From Echinometra lucunter (lineage: Eukaryota > Echinodermata > Echinoidea > Camarodonta > Echinometridae), in NCBI GenBank assembly GCA_029962745.1, contig CM057151.1:38539136-38603135 (forward strand): a stretch of DNA of 64,000 nt, in the 5' to 3' direction. Position 1 is the stretch's first letter, and the number at the start of each line of letters is the position of its first letter. The translations under genes and the position numbers were made by a program. The notes beneath the pieces were generated by a model that saw nothing but the letters and a program-made list of their open reading frames with translations, was not told the DNA's origin and did no database searches. Of the stretch, positions 43,201 to 52,559 are shown piece by piece.

Positions 43201-46200
43201 ACTCCTCATGTCTATTCTGTGCAACCGACCCTCGTATATTTTTCAAACATTGGTTCACATTTTTGACATTTAAAAATACTTCCTGTAGATATTATATTTT
43301 GAAACTTTCAGACTGGTATTTTTACACTATAACCCTTATGTTTATCCCATTTTCAAGTAACAAAACAAGATTTTTTAAAATCATAACAATGTTAACCAAT
43401 GTCTTAAATCTGTATTCTGAGAACCTTTTTAGTGAGATTTTACCAGTCTAAGACACCTGTTGATTTTGTGGTAACCAATAAGAAATATTAGAAGTAAAAT
43501 CGCACTCTCATCTTGCTCAGCCAATGAAAGTGCTTTCTGCTGGTAGGTGGGGTAAAAGAGCATGAATGCAGTATTTGTACAAATTTCACAACACTTCCAT
43601 GAAAGCACCACGTGTGTTCTAGGTGAGATTTCCTAGAAAAACGACTACAACACGACTATTTGTGAACTCTAGGTAGATGAATTTCTGCTAATAAAAATAT
43701 GCTCTTTTAAATGAAGGAACATTGTTTCATCATTAGGTACACCCTTTAACTAAGTTTTCTAATTGCCTTTGAAACAGCTTTTTTCACACTGCAAGCAAGA
43801 CTCACCTTATCTAGTGGAAAGGCAGAATTGGAAGTGCCGCCTCCAATGACATACAACCTCCTCTCATCACTCAGCATCTCATGTCTGTAGCGCGGATCTG
43901 GGACTGCATCAGTTTCCAATCTGCCCTCTTTTATCTGGGCTGTAGCGTGCTCCTCGAAACCAAACACCTTCTCCCAGATGCCGGTCTGAACATGGCATCT
44001 GTGAACGTCTGAACAGTAAACCCAGCCAGTCGTCCCGCCGTAGACATAGAGGTATGGACCGATGACTGCTATTGCCTGGACACAAGAAAAGTAACATCAC
44101 ATAAATTCTACCCAGTGCCATGATTCCTGAGTACTGGTCCTTCTGAAGCACGCAGAGATATTGTTTCATACATTAAAAGGAAAAATAGGGAGCTTTAGAT
44201 ACGCGATGCAGCTCAGACGAGGCGGAATCTTGCTGAGTTCTCCTCTTTCTTCGCGTCGTGTTGCAAAGAGGCTTTAGATTTGAGAGGGACGCAGTTGATC
44301 AAACAAAGCGCGCGCGCTCAAATATGAACCATTGTTTCGTCATAAAAAGTGGTCAACAAAGGTCCCGCGTCGCATATTGGGGAGGACGGTAAACTGGCCC
44401 CAGAACCGTCGTGTAAAACAGACGACGCAGGATGGACTGGAAAAGAGCTGTCTCGCGCATGCGTACAACAACATTTTTGACAAGATTCCGCGTTGTCTGA
44501 GCTGCGTCGCGTATCTAAAGCTCCCTAATATCAGAAAGGGAGCACTATGGTACACTGGTGAAGGCTCTTGCTTCTTATACCACAGATCTTGGGTTCAATC
44601 TTCACTTCACTGCAATTCAATTTATTCCACATATTCAAATCCATAAGGGGAGCGTAATAACAGGAAAGTTTCTATCATGCGCAATGATTTCCTATTGTAT
44701 GTTGGAAGCACATACAGATAATGTTTAATACCGGTATGTTAAATTCCCTCTTGCATATAAACAACTTCTCAAGTAATTCATATGAAGTTTGACGCGATGA
44801 AAACAGAAAAATGCAAAGTCAACACATGGTCAGGTATCATCAGTTTTATCCCTCTTCGATAATTTTTGCCACTTGGTACAACAAATATTCAGCTTTTTAG
44901 AATTGTGAGTAACTTGTCACCCATTGATCCTTCCAATAATGAACAGTTTACGTAACTAAGACAAAGTCATCGCCAAATCAGTCAAGTTATGTTTATGTGG
45001 AAAATGAATAAAAAATTGCTATGGTACGTCAAACCTGAACGACATATGCTATTGAACCTCATGATTTTATAGACTTTGTGGATTTGCTCAGTCAATTTTT
45101 TTTTTTAGACAGACTGTACCCATAAAATCTGTGAGCCAATCATATATGTGCTCCATTTCAAAAGAAATCATGGGAGCATGTCCATCCTGCTTGAATGAAA
45201 GAAGCACACTGAATTTATTATTTACGTGTGACCACTTTTACCATTATCAATACGGCTCGCTCAAGTATCCAGCAACAAACCCCAGTGGCAAACCGTTGTG
45301 TTTTTTTTTTTTTTAGGTGTTCATATATGGCGCAGTAAACCGCAGCACTTGTGATAATGAGATGTGCATTGACACAGCAATGCCCAAAAAAAGAGTTTTG
45401 CCAAAAGTTCTGCAGACATTCTCCTGACGTCATATTTTGCGCTAACTTTATAAGAATTTTGTTGGTCAACACCTTTTTGCCGCCTTGAGGCAAAAAAGGC
45501 TTGCCTCAGCGTTTTTTTTTTTCCCCCGCCTCATAAATTATTTTCATAAAAGATGATCCCATGAGGGTTTTCCAGGGGTGCGGGGGTGCTGCTTCCTATG
45601 TGTGCAAGCCTTTACAAGAATACTGAATATTGAATATGTACGCATACATTATCGTTATCTTTACTGGTAAAATGTGACAAAGGCCCGACTCACTTGACCG
45701 TAGCTCCTTATCGGCCTGTTCTCCCCCTTCTCAGGTTTTTGCGGCCAGTTTACTCTCCTAAGATCAAGCCAGCTGATCTTATTGGTGCTGCGGTAGCCAA
45801 AGGGATAGCTAGTACCGCCATAAATCAGCAACATCTTCCCTTTCAAGATGGCTGACATGGAGGCTAGCTTGAAGTGAGATTCTCCCTCGTTTGTGAGTAA
45901 GTGCCATCGGTTGGATGGGATGTGGTACCTCCATACCTTGAAGAGTAAATAAGGAGACTCAAATGGTTCAAAACCAATTTTGCACATTTACCCAGATTTG
46001 TTAATATGGGAACCAAATATATGATAAATTTTTGTGTACCTGTAGTTACAGGTGATATTCGTTATTCTGAAGGTTCGTCATTCCAAAACACGCAAATTGC
46101 GTATACCAAGATGTTCGTAAGTCCGAAAATGAAAAAGGGTTTGTTAATCCGAATATTTGTGGCGTTATTCCGAAGGTTCGTTAATCTGAAAATGATATAA

Positions 46201-49200
46201 GGTTCGTTATTCTGAAGGTTCGTTAATCCGAAAATGAAATAAGGTTCGTTAGTCCAAAAATGAATAATGAACTAACGAATCTCATTTCATTTTCGGACTA
46301 ACGAACCTTCGGAATAACAAACCTTATTTCGTTATAATTTGGATTAAAGGAGAATGCAACTCAAGCATCAGTGTGCTCTTAGTGAATAAAGATGACCAAG
46401 AAGAGTACATGTAAATAGTGAAAGTTTGAGCAAAATCGGACAATCTGTTCAAGAGTTATGAATTTTGAAAGTTTCAGTAAATCCCTATTGTGAGGATCCT
46501 TGTGTTGGCAACTTTGCCAGCATTTGTGATGTCATCGTGGACAACTCTCAATTCATTTTGTACATAACTTTTCAAAAATATTGATTTATATGAAATTTCA
46601 AGTCAGGAATCAACACAATTCTTCCCAATATGCTTGCAGAAATGATATAGCCATGTCATACTCAAACAATAAGTCAAAAGAATTTTTATTTCTCTTGAAA
46701 ATAAATAAAATGTTGAATTCTGTGTACAAAATGAATGGGAAGTTGTCCACGATGACATCACAGATACTGGCAAAGTTGCCAATTTAAGGATCCCTATAAT
46801 AAGGATTAACTTAAACTTTCAAAGTTCATAACTCTTGAACAGATTGTCCGATTTTCCTCAAACTTTCACTGTTTATTCTTCATGTTTTTCTTCATTCACT
46901 GGAAGCACACTAATGTCTGGGTTGCATTCTCCTTTAAAACACCTTCGGAATAATGAACCTTTTTTTCATTTTCAGGCTAACAAACCTTCAGAATAGTGAA
47001 CCTTATTTCATCTTCGGACCAACGAACCTTTGGAATAATGAGCTGTAACCATAGTTACAACTACAAGATCAAGTGTACTCACATGGACTTGACAAGGATT
47101 TCTCATTGGATCTATTGCTAGACAGACATCTCTTCTGACCGGTTTTTAACAAATCATAGAGGTTTAATCTCTGATACTTTTGCCCCTTGAAGGGTTGCTT
47201 TCACTGGACCATTTGTAAAATCCTTTCATTTTTGATAATGCAGCAGTGTCCATAAAATAGAGGAGTCATTCTCACAGTCTGACTGAAAATGGTGTCAGAT
47301 CCAAACATAACCCTGTTTTGTCATGTGGTCTGGCATTGGTCCCTTAAAGGGCATTCAGATGTGAGGCAACAGTGTGGTGCCACAAAGTTTTTAGTGTTCA
47401 GATATGGCGCGACATTGTGGCACCACTTATGTTAATGAACGCACATTAATTCGTGAACTCTCAAATAAAAGAGAATTTTGTCAAAACTTACACAGACAAT
47501 CTCATGACAACATGTTTTGCGCTAACTTTCTAGGACTTTGATTGGTGTGCTTTTTTTTGCAGCCAGGCAGCAAAAAAAAATGTGTCCTGCCTCGGCGACA
47601 TTTTTTTGTCACCTCATACCCCATAGACTTGTACACTAAAATGTGGCGCTACAATGTTACCTCATATCTGAACGCCCCTTACAGTAATTACACAAAAATT
47701 TTGATATATGATCGAGAATAGAATTCTAAGAACAATAACATTAAAACTTTGATGATTTTCAATCAAAATCAATGCATTCTGGCAAATTATTTGTGATTAG
47801 TCAAGGGTTGACCTAAAAATTTGAGTATGAAGTATGACGTAGATGTGGTTACCCAGCTCCACACATTGCAATTGTGGCGTGCGCTAGACTATACAATATG
47901 TATTATACCTTGCGGGCATTTTGCTAGAATTGCGCAACAATGTAACCACAATGACGTCATTGTGATTACCCAACTGAAACTGGGATACAGCTGAGGGGCC
48001 AAAAATAGGCTGAAATCTTTCCATATTTTGGGTTTTTTTCTTGGCAACATGACATTTTAAAAACTTTAGGCAGATGATTTTCTGCTAATAAAATCATGCT
48101 CTTTTAAATGAAAGAACATTGTTTCAGCATAGGGTAGGTACCCCCTTTAAACTAACATGCTACTGATGTTACTCTCTCATGAGTTCTGCAGGGCAGACAA
48201 GGCATCCATGTCGGGAACACTCCATTCCTGCCCCACGGCCCAACTCTGCAAACCCCTGTCGCACTCACCTCACCAAACAGCGGAACGTGCTGGTTGCTAC
48301 CAAAGTAATCTGCAATGACATCGTCATCTGGGTTGTACCCTCCTAGTAAGTACACGTTGTGTTCATCGGCAACCGCACAGTGCCCACTCCGAGCGCATGG
48401 CTTGCATGGAAGTCCAGGTACTAGAGAGACAAAGCAAGGGAATAATTGTTTATTCTACTACCAGGTAAAGGTGTAAAATGCAAATCTACATGACTAATAA
48501 GATTTTAAAAGTGATTTCTCAAATTGACCTCAGGGGTTGGGGGGGGGGGGGTTCTTCAGTGATTCTAACATCTTACAAATGAAGTAATTCTGCCATGTCA
48601 GGCAAGGCATAGTCAAAGGTTTAGTCTGTAGTTTTCAGACCCATATTTATCTAAAGATAAATTGTATCTTAGATTTTAAAATGGAATAGTTCAAGATTTT
48701 AGCTTGTAATTTGCCAAAATTTTTGCATATCAATGTTTTGGTTAAGCCTCTGAACACCGAATAAAATTGTTATTACATTCTTTCTTTTTTTACTACCATG
48801 AATATAACAATTTATTTTTAAAAAGTAGCACATGAAAGTGACCAGGGGCCTGTTTCTGGAAATCAATGCCAAGTTAGTCATATCTTTGTCCGCCAACTAC
48901 AGAGATGACTCTAATCTTGCTAAACCGTTTCACGAAGAGCATGATAGCTAAATATCTCATGAATCGATGAGGAAAGGTGACAACACATAGCCTTGATCAC
49001 AATCACACATATTTTTTGTAAAAAAGAAATTATCAGAACTATTTGAGTGAACTGATCTTCAGGCAGAGCCAGGGCTGGGCACTCACCATTGTGACGTCAC
49101 CAAAATACCTTAGCTAGGCAGTTCAAACATCAGCGGCGCACAACGAGCATGCCAGCCCGTTGCACCCGGGCTTAAGCTCGTGCGATTACCACTCGAGTGG

Positions 49201-50057
49201 CTTTCTCCACAAAAATTGGCTCACATAAACCTTTATTTTCTTTGACTAATACATTTTGCAGCAAATGATTTTTTAATTCACTGTCAGTGCCAAATATCAA
49301 AGTCCACAATAACCCAATTGACTTATATTTTAGTGCTTTAATCAGGTCAGGAGCGAGGACGAAGTAAACAGGGGTTAACCATAAGGGCAAGACTTCCTTT
49401 TGCGACAGCCACCCAACTTGCAAGGTGTGCTTTATTCCGTTAGCATGTTTGGGTGGCTGTCGCAAAAGGAAGTCTTTCCAAAATAAGTCTAGGAAATAAC
49501 CAAAATTTCATGGTATTTGAACTGGTTAAAAAATATCTAAATCTGAACAAAGATAGATCTAGTCGATCTAGAATCTATACATCAAACTAACTTAATGAGC
49601 AAAATAGCAATGGGAAGGACAACTACTGAACTAGATCTATTTCTAGATCTAGATCTACTTTAAATTAATTGAATAGACATCATTCAGCACTGGTCTCGAT
49701 TCAGGAAGATTTTCCTGAACCCTTGCAAATATGTCTAAAATTCTCGTGAAATCCCGCGAGCGCAAGATGCAATTTTCAGTGAACGAGATCTGATGACGCG
49801 TGGCGGTCTGACTGAAATAACGTTCCCATTGTTCAATGCGTGCGCCCACACGTTCAATTTAATGTTAGTGCATTCACACTTACTTTCGTTTAGTCTGCGG
49901 ATTACTAAACAAACCTCTAATTCATGTTTGATTTTAAACGACTAAAAAAATAGAAACTAAATAGATATTACTTACTTCCCACATGCTCAAAATCTATGGA
50001 TGGCTTGGTGTTGAGAACAACTGCGGACCCCACTTTCAAAGGATAAAGATGTTCCAT
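37023..50057 (-). CDS. KLHDC10: Kelch domain-containing protein 10, complete (7 exons, 403 aa)
   Basis: Exons 49976-50057, 48269-48420, 45694-45936, 43806-44075, 42617-42731, 39249-39388 and 37023-37232 join with matching phases (1,0,0,0,1,0) into 403 codons; human KLHDC10 has 442. Six Kelch units are visible from their GG pairs: YLLGGYNPD, LIYGGTSYPFG, YVYGGTTG, YVIGGGTS, YISGGFDGG and FIHGGV. Diagnostic matches to vertebrate KLHDC10 are ARSGHCAVAD, LWRYH-like VWRYHIPS, RYRHEM, RRCHGC and PRPVYFHSSAITP. The C-terminal IPSLLLIAWNRVLSLL corresponds to the BC-box helix. In vertebrates KLHDC10 is a CUL2-RBX1/Elongin substrate receptor for C-terminal degrons, including Ala-tailed products of ribosome quality control, and has been linked to ASK1 signalling (established knowledge). 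The N-terminus is much shorter than the human Gly-rich one. Confidence 0.93.
37449..37771. mobile_element. MITE family B, copy 1
   Basis: GGCTTGTTCACATATGAGGC at 37450 is inverted at 37751-37770 (CTCATATCTGAACAAGCC). Inside are the family's hallmark words (ATGGCGCGAC, TTATGTTAATGAACnCACAT, CATGACAACATnTTTTGC, GCAGCCAGGCAACAA). It lies in intron 6 of KLHDC10. Other members are at 39416-39759, 45315-45616 and 47346-47682. Confidence 0.8.
37994..38107 (-). mobile_element. SINE fragment
   Basis: It shares GGATGGCAAATnTA, TTAATGTCTTTGCCAAAGGA, GGCAGGGAnTTGA and CTAnACCACAACA with the SINE at 33175-33447, same orientation, covering only the tRNA-related half. Confidence 0.6.
38583..38727. mobile_element. 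145-bp hairpin MITE
   Basis: CCAGGGGAGCGTTTCATGAA is inverted at the right end (TTCATGAAACGTCCCCCTGG). The interior has TTGTCGGTGAAAATCACTGA / TTGGTGAAAACCACCGAC pairs. It resembles the 764-915 element in size and ends. Confidence 0.8.
39249..39388 (-). CDS. KLHDC10: KLHDC10 exon 6
   Basis: The acceptor GCTCCACAG|TTGG is at 39389 and the donor ACGCCA|GTAAGT at 39248. It encodes VGYISGGFDGGKIYDDIWML, then TLQWTKLETKLPRPVYFHSS and AITP: Kelch blade five plus the conserved PVYFH motif of KLHDC10. Phase 1 in, 0 out. Confidence 0.93.
39416..39759. mobile_element. MITE family B, copy 2
   Basis: AAGGTGCTTTCACACATGAT, then GCGACAGTGTGGTAACACAC, is inverted at 39716-39759. The interior, in reverse orientation to the other copies, includes TTAATGCGCATTCATTAGCA and AGTTAGCGCAAAAATTGTTG. 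It starts 27 bases upstream of the exon 6 acceptor. Confidence 0.85.
39789..40013. mobile_element. MITE family A, copy 2
   Basis: Same ends (GCCAGAATTCACAAAAGAG, GGTTTAAACCAT) and interior as 9809-10013. It sits 30 bases from MITE family B copy 2, so insertions cluster here. Confidence 0.8.
40015..41320. other. KLHDC10 intron 5, nothing recognised
   Basis: About 1.3 kb of AT-rich intron. 41000-41300 shows words like TTGGGGGCTTCGCAGACAAA and GTGCCTTGTATTCAATCAG that look like a decayed retroelement 3' region, but no frame supports a family call. Confidence 0.4.
41324..42477. repeat. Six-unit 157-bp tandem array with perfect DR1 motifs, bounded by GTCTCGCC / GGGCGAGAC
   Basis: The 13-mer TGACCTTTGACCT occurs exactly at 41443, 41600, 41758, 41914, 42071 and 42228, a period of 156-158 bases. 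Its complement AGGTCAAAGGTCA is the canonical DR1 nuclear-receptor element. Each unit also has further TGACCT half-sites (TTTGACCTGAAATGACC; CATGTGACCTCTGACT), GAGAGTCTTGCACGT and GCAGGTCCCC. The array is followed by a GGAC/GACG microsatellite (42354-42434) and closed by GGTGGGCGAGAC, inverse of the GTCTCGCCCAC at 41323. This overall form suggests a mobile element, with a decayed relative at 13420-13830. Confidence 0.9.
42354..42434. repeat. (GGAC/GACGGACG)n microsatellite
   Basis: About 80 bases of GACGGACG-type units at the end of the 157-bp array. Open frames across it are artefacts. Confidence 0.95.
42617..42731 (-). CDS. KLHDC10: KLHDC10 exon 5
   Basis: The acceptor CTTTAAAG|GTGAAT is at 42732 and the donor GGAAAAG|GTGAGC at 42616. 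It encodes VNAFDTESRHWELLDTRPDE, then RHGFPGPRRCHGCAQLGK. FP.(A/G)RRCH.C is diagnostic of KLHDC10. Phase 0 in, 1 out. Confidence 0.93.
43665..43755. repeat. Dispersed repeat, partial copy
   Basis: A partial copy of the repeat at 556-720 and 47815-48150 (AGATGAATTTCTGCTAATAA, then CATTGTTTCATCATnAGGTA). It lies just downstream of exon 4 in intron 4. Confidence 0.6.
43806..44075 (-). CDS. KLHDC10: KLHDC10 exon 4 (two Kelch repeats)
   Basis: The acceptor GTGTCCAG|GCAATA is at 44076 and the donor GATAAG|GTGAGT at 43805, 90 codons, phase 0 both ends. It contains GPYLYVYGGTTGWVYCSDVH, then an acidic linker, then DPRYRHEMLSDERRLYVIGG and GTSNSAFPLDK, matching the human YVFGGTTGYIYSTDLHKLDL and RYRHEI..RIYILGGGTS segments. 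Confidence 0.94.
44186..44527. mobile_element. MITE with TA target duplication
   Basis: GGGAGCTTTAGATACGCGAT at 44188 is inverted at 44506-44525 (TCGCGTATCTAAAGCTCCC), flanked by TA on each side. CpG-rich interior with GCGCGCGCTC. The TA duplication suggests a Tc1/mariner-type mobiliser. It lies in intron 3 of KLHDC10. The open frames inside are shadows. Confidence 0.85.
44530..45300. other. KLHDC10 intron 3, nothing recognised
   Basis: AT-rich with a GGTTCAATC-like SINE remnant near 44592 (TGGTGAAGGCTCTTGCTTC before it), otherwise no features. Confidence 0.35.
45315..45616. mobile_element. MITE family B, copy 3 (divergent or truncated)
   Basis: GGTGTTCATATATGGCGCAG at 45316 plus GATAATGAGATGTGCATTGA, CTGACGTCATATTTTGCGCT and GCCGCCTTGAGGC follow the family order, and the right end TGTGTGCAAGCCTTTAC matches the family terminus. 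The left terminus is replaced by a T run. Confidence 0.6.
45694..45936 (-). CDS. KLHDC10: KLHDC10 exon 3 (Kelch repeats)
   Basis: The acceptor TCTTCAAG|GTATGG is at 45937 and the donor GGTCAA|GTGAGT at 45693, 81 codons, phase 0 both ends. It contains VWRYHIPSNRWHLLTNEGES, then KLASMSAILKGKMLLIYGGT, then SYPFGYRSTN, ending RPIRSYGQ, parallel to human LWRYH...ELASMSLVLHGNNLLVFGGT...SRIYGQ. Confidence 0.94.
46041..47060. mobile_element. Outer foldback element, AAGGTTCGTTA-rich ends
   Basis: TGTAGTTACAGGTGATATTC, then GTTATTCTGAAGGTTCG, at 46041 is inverted at 47020-47060. Between 46060 and 46330, and again at 46945-47045, AAGGTTCGTTA(A/T) and AAAATGAAATAAGG words repeat in both orientations. 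The middle is filled by a second, unrelated palindrome (46344-46938), so this is a nested insertion. Confidence 0.75.
46344..46938. mobile_element. Inner MITE with about 220-bp inverted arms
   Basis: The left arm (TTAAAGGAGAATGCAAC, AAGTTTGAGCAAAATCGGAC, AATCTGTTCAAGAGTTATGA, GTTGGCAACTTTGCCAGC, GTGATGTCATCGTGGACAAC) is repeated inverted in the right arm ending at 46938. The arms cover nearly the whole element with a loop of about 140 bases. The ends are shared with the 5759-6442 MITE. Confidence 0.88.
47346..47682. mobile_element. MITE family B, copy 4 (best preserved)
   Basis: AAAGGGCATTCAGATGTGAG, then GCAACAGTGTGGTGCCACA, is inverted at 47642-47682. The interior has ATGGCGCGACATTGTGGCAC, TTATGTTAATGAACGCACAT, TGACAACATGTTTTGCGCTA and GCAGCCAGGCAGCAAAAAAA. 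No coding potential. It lies in intron 2 of KLHDC10. Confidence 0.85.
47815..48150. repeat. Dispersed repeat, longest copy
   Basis: It contains GACGTAGATGTGGTTACCCA, later GATTACCCAACTGAAACTGG and the region matching 556-720. It ends 118 bases from the exon 2 donor. Confidence 0.6.
48269..48420 (-). CDS. KLHDC10: KLHDC10 exon 2
   Basis: The acceptor CTCTCTAG|TACC is at 48421 and the donor GGTGAG|GTGAGT at 48268. It encodes PGLPCKPCARSGHCAVADEH, then NVYLLGGYNPDDDVIADYFG and SNQHVPLFGE, matching human PPARSGHRCVAD...LYVFGGYNPDYD...YPLFRE. Phase 1 in, 0 out. Confidence 0.94.
48425..49975 (-). other. KLHDC10 intron 1
   Basis: AT-rich intron with a G run (48538-48551), the perfect hairpin at 49389-49476 and a CpG-richer patch at 49130-49180. 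A repeated AGATCTAGAT palindromic stretch lies at 49630-49660. No other gene. Confidence 0.5.
49389..49476. repeat. Perfect 28-bp hairpin
   Basis: 49389-49416 and 49449-49476 are exact inverted copies (AAGACTTCCTTTTGCGACAG, then CCACCCAA) with a 32-base loop. The loop has no similarity to known elements. It is inside intron 1 of KLHDC10 and, transcribed, would form a pre-miRNA-sized stem, although its perfection and length are also typical of a minimal MITE. Confidence 0.92.
49976..50057 (-). CDS. KLHDC10: KLHDC10 exon 1 (start codon)
   Basis: The ATG at 50057 (context AAACATGG, A at -3, G at +4) encodes MEHLYPLKVGSAVVLNTKPS, then IDFEHVG, ending one base into a codon at the donor GGGAA|GTAAGT (49975). 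That phase fits exon 2. The short, non-Gly-rich N-terminus differs from vertebrates. An unseen upstream coding exon cannot be excluded, but the good Kozak context and the GC-rich promoter-like sequence just upstream argue that this is the start. Confidence 0.8.
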
Positions 50058-50059
50058 GT

Positions 50060-50170
50060 TTCGTTTTCCTTGACTTGTTTACATGGAATAATAGTGCACT
50101 GACATTTGACACAAACAGCTAGCTGCGCGCCGCGCGCGCTCGCCTGCCTGCCGGCTGGGCTGGGGTAGGT
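50060..50170 (-). promoter_or_regulatory. KLHDC10 promoter region
   Basis: Immediately upstream of the start codon lies a CpG-rich block (GCGCGCCGCGCGCGCTCGCC at 50124-50143, then CTGCCTGCCGGCTGGGC), the only one nearby. No TATA box is seen on the minus strand. It probably serves as a TATA-less promoter. Confidence 0.5.
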
Positions 50171-50204
50171 TGGTTTAACCAACAGGTTTACCCTTATTAA
50201 AAAA

Positions 50205-50950
50205 AAAAAAAAAAGTACCATGGTACCAGATGGTAGTTTGATCAAATTACCATCAAATCATGTTAATTTGATTTTGATGGTACTTTACGCAAGAATTTTG
50301 ATGGTATAGTTTGGTGTAGGGACCTTTGGTAGGGCCTACCATTATTAGAAGGCTGCATTTGATTCCCAAAGTATGAAAATATTATGCAGTGAGATTTTTT
50401 TCAGCTAAGATTACCCTCACCATAATTCTTAAGACCAACCTATAAATGTGGTAGGGAATAAAGGGTCTATGATATTTTCACAGTATTTGGAGGAGCGCAC
50501 ATGATGGGCTGGCGCCTAGATCGACCTGTTATGGTGTCCTCTTGGCCAAGATCAAAATATAACAACACTAAAGCATATAGTTTTCATTAAGATCTTCGCA
50601 TTATTGGATTCTTTTTGTTTGTTTGTTGTTTTGTTTTTGTTTTTGCATTGTTTTGGATTGTATTACACTTAGCTGTCCTAAAATAGGTAGATGCCGCCCA
50701 AGTATCACCATGATGTCCAGTGGGAGAAAATCTTTGATAGAAAATGGAGAAATTATAAGGAGTTGTTTGTTTATCAAGAACATTTGAAAGACTGACTGGG
50801 TCACTCATTCTACACTATAAGCATGTCCATTTTCGGCCTATAATGAAGACATACTGACATCCACTTCATATATTTACCTTTTTGGTTAGAGCAATCCTAT
50901 GATTATCAATAAATAAAGCGAAATATTATTCAGACCAAGCGAGGCAAAAA
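50205..50950. other. Intergenic between the two divergent genes
   Basis: It includes a small palindromic stretch (AGTACCATGGTACC at 50213; TTTGATCAAA at 50237; several TGATGGTA words to 50310), probably a short foldback, and AT-rich sequence. No gene. Confidence 0.4.
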
Positions 50951-50964
50951 GTCCCTTTGATAAC

Positions 50965-51140
50965 AGGGGCCGGATCCAGACTTTTTCAAAAGGGGGAGGG
51001 GGTGGCTTTTTCATGTGCATTTTACCCCCCATTCGCTGGTAAGCAACAGCAACAACAACAACAAAATCAAACGGAAGGCGCCGGAATAAAAAAAAAGGGA
51101 GGCGATTGGCCCCTGGATCCGCCCCTGGATCCGCCCCTGG
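50965..51140. mobile_element. Short foldback, GGGGCCGGATCCAG ends
   Basis: AGGGGCCGGATCCAGAC at 50967 faces CCTGGATCCGCCCCTGG copies at 51112-51140. C/G-run-rich, with a CAACAACAACAA stretch. Related G/C-run repeats occur at 14220 and 29590. Confidence 0.5.
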
Positions 51141-51244
51141 ATATGTGCATGCGATTATAACGTTAACTTTAAGAGAATCAGGGTCCACGATAAAGCGTTT
51201 GCATATAGCACGTTTGCAAAGTATACCCTGGGTACACCATAGCG

Positions 51245-51361
51245 GCGCGCGTTTATAAGAGTGACAAAGTTCGAAGTGATCATTAATAACCCTATATCAT
51301 ACAGCGAGTTATCATTGAGTGTCTCCCGAATCCTGTTATCATCGTTCATCAGGAATCTGAG
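51245..51361 (+). promoter_or_regulatory. Probable TATA promoter and 5'UTR exon of the SDR gene
   Basis: TTTATAAG at 51252-51259 on the plus strand, preceded by GCGGCGCGCG, resembles a TATA box. About 100 bases downstream a good donor CTGAG|GTGAGT ends at 51361. The acceptor TATACTTCAG|GTAGAC (52863/52864) lies 20 bases before the SDR start codon, so a non-coding first exon about 51280-51361 is likely. Confidence 0.45.
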
Positions 51362-52559
51362 GTGAGTGAAATTTAGACTACAGTGTGTATAAATTTTGAG
51401 AGTGGATTCTGATTTTTTTAATCTTTATTTTCTACTCAAAACGAATTGATCCCTGATCATTGATTTCCACTTCTGCATTTCAGAGAAAATATACGGAGAA
51501 GTCAGTGAAATATTGCTCACATTATCCAGGGTCCGCGGAACCGGGGGCTATGGAGCTGCTAATGCCCCCCCCCCCCCACACACACACAATTTTGATTAAA
51601 ATTGAAAAAAGGGAAAAGAAATAAAATGGAAAAAAACAATTGTAGGTATAGTATTTAAATTGCTCATAGGGTCGCAAAAAAACCAAATAAATAAAGCAAG
51701 GGCTTTAGGTAGGTGGCTCCACCCCTGGACCCCTCCTGTTTGGGTGTCAGCCCGGCCCCCCCCCCAAAAAAAAAAAAAAAAAATCCGCGGCCCCTATTAT
51801 CATAGTTCCCTGAGCGCTTGAATTGAATTAAAGTTTACCTTTCCCATTAGCAGTAATTTTTTTCAAATTAGTGGATGAACTTAAGTTAGAACGAAATTTA
51901 CCCCAAACTGAACTTGGCATGAAATAGAATGTCCGCGCACGTACAGTAATGTAGGCCCACTTAAGTTTGGCCTACACGTGTTAACAGACATTATTCCCAC
52001 TGACATGACGGATAGACAAGAAGTTAATTGAACTTTGAACTGAAGTATGCAATGAAACGCACTTTGTATGTAAATTGTGATTAAAATTAACGTCTATTAC
52101 AGCCTACACTATATTTCGTTTGTTTGTGGCATTCCCTCTCTGTTTTGTTGTTGTTGTTTGTTTTGTTGTCTTCTTGTCTTGCGTATTACTAGTAGGGTCT
52201 ATATAATGAATATTTTGTTGTTGGCAGGGAATACATGTCCATTTAAATCTACAGTTCACAAAAATTATTCAAGTCGTGTTAGAGCAAGATATACGCCCCT
52301 TTTCCTATTTGCAGTCTGTTTGATTGAATGAGTCATTGAAAGGTCTTACAGCGGAAGTGGGGCGCACCAGTTGGAGGGGGTGGGCTGGGGGAGGCGGCGG
52401 TGAATAACTTTGAAGAGACTTGACTTATGTCATTGTCTGATAACGACGATGTCTTTTTTTAATATGCTTTACGTCATTGATAGGAAGGGAGTTGTTTTTG
52501 GCACGATAACCTTAATTCAAAACTTTTTTTTTTTTAATCGTGACATTTTAAATAAGGAA

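Noticed and set aside
44332..44646. 104-codon plus-strand frame
   Set aside because: It lies mostly within the TA-flanked MITE in KLHDC10 intron 3 and has no splice signals or conserved motif.
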